Origin: CAZYZQ01 sp964652075
Lineage (GTDB): Bacteria; Bacillota; Clostridia; Oscillospirales; Oscillospiraceae
DNA length: 26,709 nucleotides
Direction of reading: 5' to 3'
Assembly (NCBI GenBank): GCA_964652075.1
Contig: CAZYZQ010000013.1
Span: 1 to 26,709 of the forward strand
Shown here: one piece after another, positions 23,272 through 26,709 of the stretch
Layout of the letters: every line of letters starts with the position of its first letter
Position numbering within the stretch: the first letter of the stretch is position 1
Program-made: the position numbers and the translations under genes
Notes under the pieces: generated by a model
Database searches by the model: none
What the model was told of the DNA's origin: nothing
Seen by the model: only the letters and a program-made list of their open reading frames with translations

Positions 23272-23295
23272 TGAACAGAAGGAGGAGGGCGCGCG

Positions 23296-23853
23296 ATGCT
23301 CGCACCCATGCGCTACAAATCATTCACATGGCCCCACAATCCGCACAGCTACTCGATCACCTATGAGCGGCTGACGGCGGTACACAAGGTGCCGATGGGG
23401 GTCTACACCATGCAGGACCTCGGCAGGACGCGGCGCGTGCTGCGCGGCGAGGGCGTCTTCTACGGCCCCGCCGCCTACGACACGTTCCGGGCTCTGGCCT
23501 GCGTCTTCTACGAAACCGGGCCGGGGCTTCTGATCCACCCGGTCTGGGACACGTCGAACGCCTATTTCACCGACCTGCGGCTTGAAATGGAGCCGGCAGA
23601 GAATTATGTTGTCTACTCCTTCGCGTTTGCGGAGGGGTTTTTCCAGTATAGCGGGCTGCGCAGGCTGGACGGCGCGGCGGCCTCCACGGCGCAGGTGGGC
23701 AGCGCGCCGCGCTGGCACACCGTCGTCTCGGGCGACACGCTCTGGGCCATCGCGCAGCGCTACGGCGTGACGCTGGCGCAGCTGCTGGCGCTGAACCCCG
23801 GCATCTCCAACCCGAATCTCATTCTGGCCGGGCAAAAGGTGCGCGTCTCGTGA
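23296..23853 (+). CDS. LysM tail hub protein (XkdP-like)
   Basis: A 185-residue protein with two parts. Residues 1-125 resemble the N-terminal domain of DNA-circulation/XkdP-type proteins (LGRTRRVLRGEGVFYGPAAYD, LLIHPVWDT, YSFAFAEGFFQY). Residues 140-184 form one LysM domain (TVVSGDTLWAIAQRYGV...LNPGISNPNLILAGQKV), which in phage tails may bind the peptidoglycan or cap the hub. GAAGGAGGAGGG is upstream of the start. Its stop overlaps the GTG of the next gene. A tail tip role fits the neighbourhood. Confidence 0.85.
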   Translation: MLAPMRYKSFTWPHNPHSYSITYERLTAVHKVPMGVYTMQDLGRTRRVLRGEGVFYGPAAYDTFRALACVFYETGPGLLIHPVWDTSNAYFTDLRLEMEPAENYVVYSFAFAEGFFQYSGLRRLDGAAASTAQVGSAPRWHTVVSGDTLWAIAQRYGVTLAQLLALNPGISNPNLILAGQKVRVS

Positions 23854-24767
23854 CCGGCGTGATGACAACCGGCGGCGGCGCGCGCTGGCAGCTGGGGCCG
23901 CTGACCGAGTGGGAGATTCTGCGCACCGACGGGCACAGCTGCGACAGCTTCTCGGTGCGCCTGCCCGTGGAGGAGGGCGACTGCGCGCAGCTGATGCAGG
24001 CGGCGGCCTTCATGGCGGAGGAGGGCGGCAGAACCGTCTTTTCCGGGATTGTGGACGAGGTGCGCCTTGATCTGGACACCGGCGGACGGACGGCGGTGCT
24101 CGAAGGGCGCAGCCTGCTCGGCAGGCTGCTTGACAACGAGGCGACTGCCGTCGAATTTCAGACGGCGGGGCTGGAGGAGATGCTCGGGCGGTTTGTCCGG
24201 CCGTTCGGGCTGACGCGCGTGCGCGCGCCGCAGATGCCGGCCGTGGCGCGCTTCCGTGTGGACGGTGGGACGAGCTGCTGGGCGGCGTTCTGGGGCTGGT
24301 GCCTGCACAGCGCCGGACTGACGCCGCGCCAGCTGGCCGACGGGACGCTGACGCTTCTGCCCTGCGAGGAGCGCTGGAGCCTCGGGCCGGGCGTCCCGGT
24401 CACGCGGGCCGCGTGGCAGCGCACGCGCTACGGCGTGGCAAGCGAGGTACTCCTGTCCGGCGGCGGGAGCGTGCAGAACGCGGCGTTCCGCGCGCAGGGC
24501 GGCATGGCGCGCAAGGTTGCGCCGAAGCAGGTCGGCTATCTGCGTCCAAATTACCGCACGCCCGCGCAGCGCCTGCGCGCGTCGGCGGAGTGCTACGACA
24601 CGCTCACCGTCACCATGCCCGGCGCGTTCGCCGTCGAGCCGGGCGCGCGCGTCGAGGTGGGGCTGCCCGCCCTCGGCGCCTCCGGCAGCTTCACCGCCCG
24701 CGAGGTGCTCTCCCGCAGCGGCGAAGGCGGCGCGACCTGCACCCTGACGCTGGTGCGCGGGGTGTAA
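23850..24767 (+). CDS. Tail hub protein (gpD/XkdQ-like)
   Basis: A 305-residue protein of the phage late control D / gp27 hub type. Signs are the early SCDSFSVRLPVEEGD and VFSGIVDEVRLDLDTGGRTAVLEGRSLLGRLLDNEA (the beta-barrel that links tube and spike; GRSL/LLDNEA is typical of XkdQ), and the later ASEVLLSGGG and PGARVEVGLPALG strands. It begins with GTG overlapping the LysM stop in GTGA. In a complete tail, gpW/gpV/gpJ baseplate genes would follow; instead coding stops here and repeats follow, so this is the last phage gene visible. Confidence 0.8.
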   Translation: MTGVMTTGGGARWQLGPLTEWEILRTDGHSCDSFSVRLPVEEGDCAQLMQAAAFMAEEGGRTVFSGIVDEVRLDLDTGGRTAVLEGRSLLGRLLDNEATAVEFQTAGLEEMLGRFVRPFGLTRVRAPQMPAVARFRVDGGTSCWAAFWGWCLHSAGLTPRQLADGTLTLLPCEERWSLGPGVPVTRAAWQRTRYGVASEVLLSGGGSVQNAAFRAQGGMARKVAPKQVGYLRPNYRTPAQRLRASAECYDTLTVTMPGAFAVEPGARVEVGLPALGASGSFTAREVLSRSGEGGATCTLTLVRGV

Positions 24768-24808
24768 GGGAACTGGTTATTCAGGGACGTCTCCGGCCAC
24801 GCACCGCA

Positions 24809-24838
24809 CGTAGGGCGGGGGCAAGCCCCCGCCCTACG
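24809..24838. repeat. 14-bp perfect palindrome with AA centre (REP/MITE-like)
   Basis: CGTAGGGCGGGGGC and its exact reverse complement GCCCCCGCCCTACG separated by AA. It lies 41 bases after the last phage stop. There is no T-tract. This kind of GC-rich palindrome is common as a dispersed repeat in gut clostridia (recalled, not searched); it could also halt transcription or serve as an insertion target. Confidence 0.7.
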
Positions 24839-24910
24839 GAATCCCATTTCTTCGCACAATCTCGCAATCATCGGGCGTAGGACGCACCCTCGATCGGACA
24901 GTCCCGCCAG

Positions 24911-24957
24911 CTCCCCCTCCGCGGAGCCAAGGACGTGGGGATTGTTCTATTGGAAGA
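24911..24957 (+). repeat. Dispersed repeat copy, left of the IS110 element
   Basis: CTCCCCC followed by a GC hairpin segment, GAGCCAAGGACG and a TGTTCTATTGG tail. It aligns by eye with the inverted copy at the window's right edge, both having GAGCCAAGRACG, GGG and TGTxCTATxG at matching spacing. Probably a dispersed extragenic repeat family. Confidence 0.45.
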
Positions 24958-25106
24958 ACATGCAAGATTCCGGTGCATTCCCGGACGACTACCCCCCCGC
25001 ATCTTCAGGCGCACTGGGGAGAAAACATAAAAGACCTGCTAATATCTGTCAAGAGGGGAACGGCAAATTTTTTTCTTTTTCTTCCCGGGCCGCGCGGGCA
25101 TGGCAA

Positions 25107-25142
25107 AGCCGCCGCTGGGCGCCGGTGTTTTCGGCGGCGGCT
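25107..25142 (-). terminator. Hairpin downstream of the IS110 recombinase
   Basis: AGCCGCCGC and GCGGCGGCT form a 9-bp stem around an 18-base loop, 26 bases past the recombinase stop, followed on the minus strand by TTTGCC. The T-tract is weak. Confidence 0.4.
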
Positions 25143-25167
25143 GGCCGATCTCCCGGTATGTCCGCGC

Positions 25168-26385
25168 TCAGCCGTCCTGCGGCGGATCGAGCGGCGGGAG
25201 CGTATTTTTGACGGTGGCGTAGTAGATGCGCAAAAACTTGTTCGCCGCCGCCATCATGTAGACTTTGTAGGGCTTGCCCTCGGCGCGCTTTTTATCGAGG
25301 AACCGGTACACAGGCTCCTCCTCCGGCGCGGTCTGGAGGAAGATCGTCATCACGAGGAACAGCGTCCGGCGCAGCGAGGGCGAGCCGCGCTTTGAGATGC
25401 TGCGGCTGTGCACGTCGATCGTGCCGGACTGGTAGGGCGGCGCGTCGATGCCCGCGAAGGCGACGAGCGCCTTTTTCGAGTGGAAGCGCCGCACGTCGCC
25501 GATCTCCGCCATCAGCTGCGGGCCGAGCGTCGGGCCGACGCCGTACATCGACATGACCGCCGCGTACTCCGGCAGCTTCTGCGCGAGTCGCTGCATCTCC
25601 TGCCGCATCGCGGTGGCGGCGGCGCTGACGGCCTGCAGCTGCGCGGCGGCCTGCCGGACAAGCAGCTCCGCCGTCTCGGTGCGCGGCAGGCAGACGGCCG
25701 CGGACGCGGCGTCGTAGATCGAGGCGGCCTTGGCGGCGTCGTAGCGGTAGCCCTGCCGCTCGCACCAGCGCGCGTAGCGGCGGGTGAAGGCGGGCAGCGG
25801 CTGGCCGCAGACCGTCTCGCAGTGCCAGAATGTGGCGGCGAAATCCACCCACTTCTCCCGCCCGTCGAGGCGCGGCGCGCCGGAGAAGAGCAAATTCAGG
25901 CCCGGGAAGCTCAGATCGAGCAGGGCGATGAGGTTGTTCTTCATCGTCGTGCGCAGCTTGACGGTCTGCTGGTACTGGCGGTAGGCGGCCTTGAGCGCCA
26001 TGCGCGTGTCCTCCTCGGGGCAGTAGCGCGGCAGGCTCTGCCAGCGGTCGAGGGCGTAGGCCGCGAGCTTGAGCGCGTCCTTGCGGTCGGTCTTCGCGCG
26101 GCGAAGGCCCGCGCCGTAGTGCCGGACGAGGATGGGGTTCACGACGCTCACAAACAGCCCCGCCTCGTGCAGCGTGCGGGCGAGCGAGGCGTGATAGTTG
26201 CTCGTGTACTCCATGACGACGCGCGTCTGGCCCGGCAGGGCGAGGAGCGTTTCGAGCAGGCCTTGCAGCGCCTGTTCGGTGTGGGGCAGCTCGAACGGCT
26301 CGCGCACCACCTCGCCCAGCGGGCGCAGGATGCACACGGTGCTCTTGCCCTTCGAGACATCGATTCCAACTGCGTTCATATTCAT
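25168..26385 (-). CDS. IS110-family recombinase (transposase)
   Basis: A 405-residue recombinase with the two IS110 domains. The N-terminal RuvC-like DEDD nuclease shows Asp9 (GIDVSKG), Glu59 (VVMEYTS), Asp100 and Asp103 (AKTDRKDA). A helical middle follows. The C-terminal Tnp20 domain has the helix-hairpin-helix YGVGPTLGPQLMAEIGDVRRF and the AFAGIDAPPYQSG / RSISKRGSPSLRRTLF block, which contains the conserved catalytic serine region. All key residues are present, so the protein looks active. These enzymes cut and join DNA guided by a bridge RNA from the element's non-coding end. The start at 26385 follows AAAAGGACGG; 26379 is an alternative. The upstream in-frame extension to 26436 has no family similarity. 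Confidence 0.93.
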   Translation of the reverse strand: MNMNAVGIDVSKGKSTVCILRPLGEVVREPFELPHTEQALQGLLETLLALPGQTRVVMEYTSNYHASLARTLHEAGLFVSVVNPILVRHYGAGLRRAKTDRKDALKLAAYALDRWQSLPRYCPEEDTRMALKAAYRQYQQTVKLRTTMKNNLIALLDLSFPGLNLLFSGAPRLDGREKWVDFAATFWHCETVCGQPLPAFTRRYARWCERQGYRYDAAKAASIYDAASAAVCLPRTETAELLVRQAAAQLQAVSAAATAMRQEMQRLAQKLPEYAAVMSMYGVGPTLGPQLMAEIGDVRRFHSKKALVAFAGIDAPPYQSGTIDVHSRSISKRGSPSLRRTLFLVMTIFLQTAPEEEPVYRFLDKKRAEGKPYKVYMMAAANKFLRIYYATVKNTLPPLDPPQDG

Positions 26386-26397
26386 CCGTCCTTTTCT

Positions 26398-26413
26398 GGC
26401 GGCCGGGGCCGCC
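26398..26413 (-). repeat. Hairpin just upstream of the recombinase start
   Basis: GGCGGCC and GGCCGCC separated by GG, a 7-bp GC inverted repeat ending 13 bases upstream of the recombinase start. It may fold in the leader and limit translation or mark the 3' boundary of a bridge RNA. Confidence 0.4.
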
Positions 26414-26436
26414 GGAATTTCTGCGTCCGGCACCAT

Positions 26437-26590
26437 CCGGGCCTGCTGCGAGTCCAGTCTATTTTTCTCACGCGGGCACGGGAAGCGCGTCCCGGCCCAA
26501 CCTGCTGTAATCGGACGCTACAACAAGAGGATGGTTGACAGCCTTTTATTCGGACATGGAAGCCCAGGGAGGGGAAGGTCAACCGGTCGC
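26437..26590 (-). ncRNA. Candidate IS110 bridge RNA (structured recombinase leader)
   Basis: The non-coding leader upstream of the recombinase has two long-loop stems on the minus strand: GGTTGAC/GTCAACC (26584-26578 with 26539-26533, 38-base loop) and GCGTCC/GGACGC (26518-26513 with 26492-26487, 20-base loop). Two internal-loop hairpins in this place and size are what bridge RNAs of IS110 elements show. The first stem is extended by AAGAGG/CCTCTT (26596-26591 with 26530-26525), although the outer arm may precede the transcript start. Boundaries and guide sequences were not worked out. Confidence 0.4.
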
Positions 26591-26596
26591 CCTCTT

Positions 26597-26602
26597 ATTA
26601 TA
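26597..26602 (-). promoter_or_regulatory. -10 element of the IS110 left end
   Basis: A perfect TATAAT on the minus strand, with no -35 box 16-18 bases upstream. In circular IS110 intermediates a junction promoter can be completed by a -35 from the other end; this lone -10 fits that idea but does not prove it. Confidence 0.4.
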
Positions 26603-26662
26603 GCGGATCTCACGCCCCTGATGGGGATGAAGCTATTGTAATAGAGGGGGGAAGGGGCGGGC

Positions 26663-26709
26663 CTGCGATAGGACAGCCCCCGTTCTTGGCTCGCCCCCCT
26701 TGGGGGGAG
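26663..26709 (-). repeat. Dispersed repeat copy at the window edge, inverted
   Basis: Read on the minus strand it begins CTCCCCCC, has a CCCCCC/GGGGGG hairpin with TT loop, then GAGCCAAGAACG and TGTCCTATCG. It matches the copy at 24911-24957 in inverted orientation. The copy is cut by the end of the window. Confidence 0.45.

Larger units (their letters stand above)
24768..25167. other. Non-coding stretch between the phage cassette and the IS110 recombinase gene
   Basis: About 400 bases. It holds a 30-bp near-perfect palindrome (24809-24838), a dispersed-repeat-like segment (about 24880-24957), T-rich tracts at 25068-25083 and a hairpin behind the recombinase stop (25107-25142). The IS110 right end must lie somewhere here; no gene is supported. 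Confidence 0.6.

Noticed and set aside
24942..25395. Small plus-strand frames between the phage hub gene and the IS110 element
   Set aside because: They run through repeat-rich DNA and into the recombinase's opposite strand, with no ribosome site or similarity.
1..26709. tRNA, rRNA or CRISPR array
   Set aside because: No cloverleaf with conserved TTCGA loop, no rRNA-like segment and no regularly spaced direct repeats were found by reading.

Overview
The window looks like a chromosomal segment of a GC-rich Firmicute, most likely a gut clostridium of the Oscillospirales type. This is an inference from strong GGAGG ribosome sites, very GC-rich codon use, an MnmA/GlmU-like pair, a UvrA paralogue, a secreted stalk-domain protein and a PBSX-like phage tail. 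No rRNA or tRNA gene was seen, so the taxon cannot be fixed.

Layout. 1-2053 (minus): a truncated XRE repressor remnant, a GlmU-type nucleotidyltransferase that lacks the acetyltransferase half, and mnmA. 2137-3199 (plus): a divergent promoter, a GtrA membrane protein translationally coupled to a LURP-one/tubby-like protein, then a terminator. 3228-7895 (plus): a two-gene operon of a UvrA paralogue without the UvrB-binding insertion and a PcrA/UvrD helicase. 7896-9408: an AT-rich island closed by terminators. It holds a secreted copper-amine-oxidase-N (stalk) domain ORF with an ATA where ATG is expected. That ORF runs in the -1 direction, at an A7 slippery run, into an NPCBM-like ORF with no signal peptide. 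9409-14282 (minus): a tightly coupled GldA/GldF/GldG/DUF4340 ABC-transporter operon.

14368-24767 (plus): an intact-looking contractile-tail phage late cassette: terS, terL, portal, S78-type prohead protease, decoration protein, major capsid protein, three connector/completion proteins, sheath, tube, chaperone, a 150-aa Ala-rich protein, LysM hub protein and a gpD/XkdQ-like hub. Genes overlap by a few bases and have good ribosome sites; no frame is broken. However, the window shows no integrase, repressor, replication, tape measure, baseplate wedge, fibre or lysis gene. The 150-aa protein sits in the slot where the tape measure normally is. The only long gap in the cassette carries a cluster of DnaA-box-like sequences. 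This is either a deleted prophage or a domesticated packaging/tail cassette.

24768-26709: palindromic dispersed repeats surround an IS110-family element (minus). The leader upstream of its recombinase folds into stem-loops and is a candidate bridge RNA. The most notable items are the tape-measure-less cassette, the DnaA-box cluster, the candidate -1 frameshift gene and the candidate bridge RNA.
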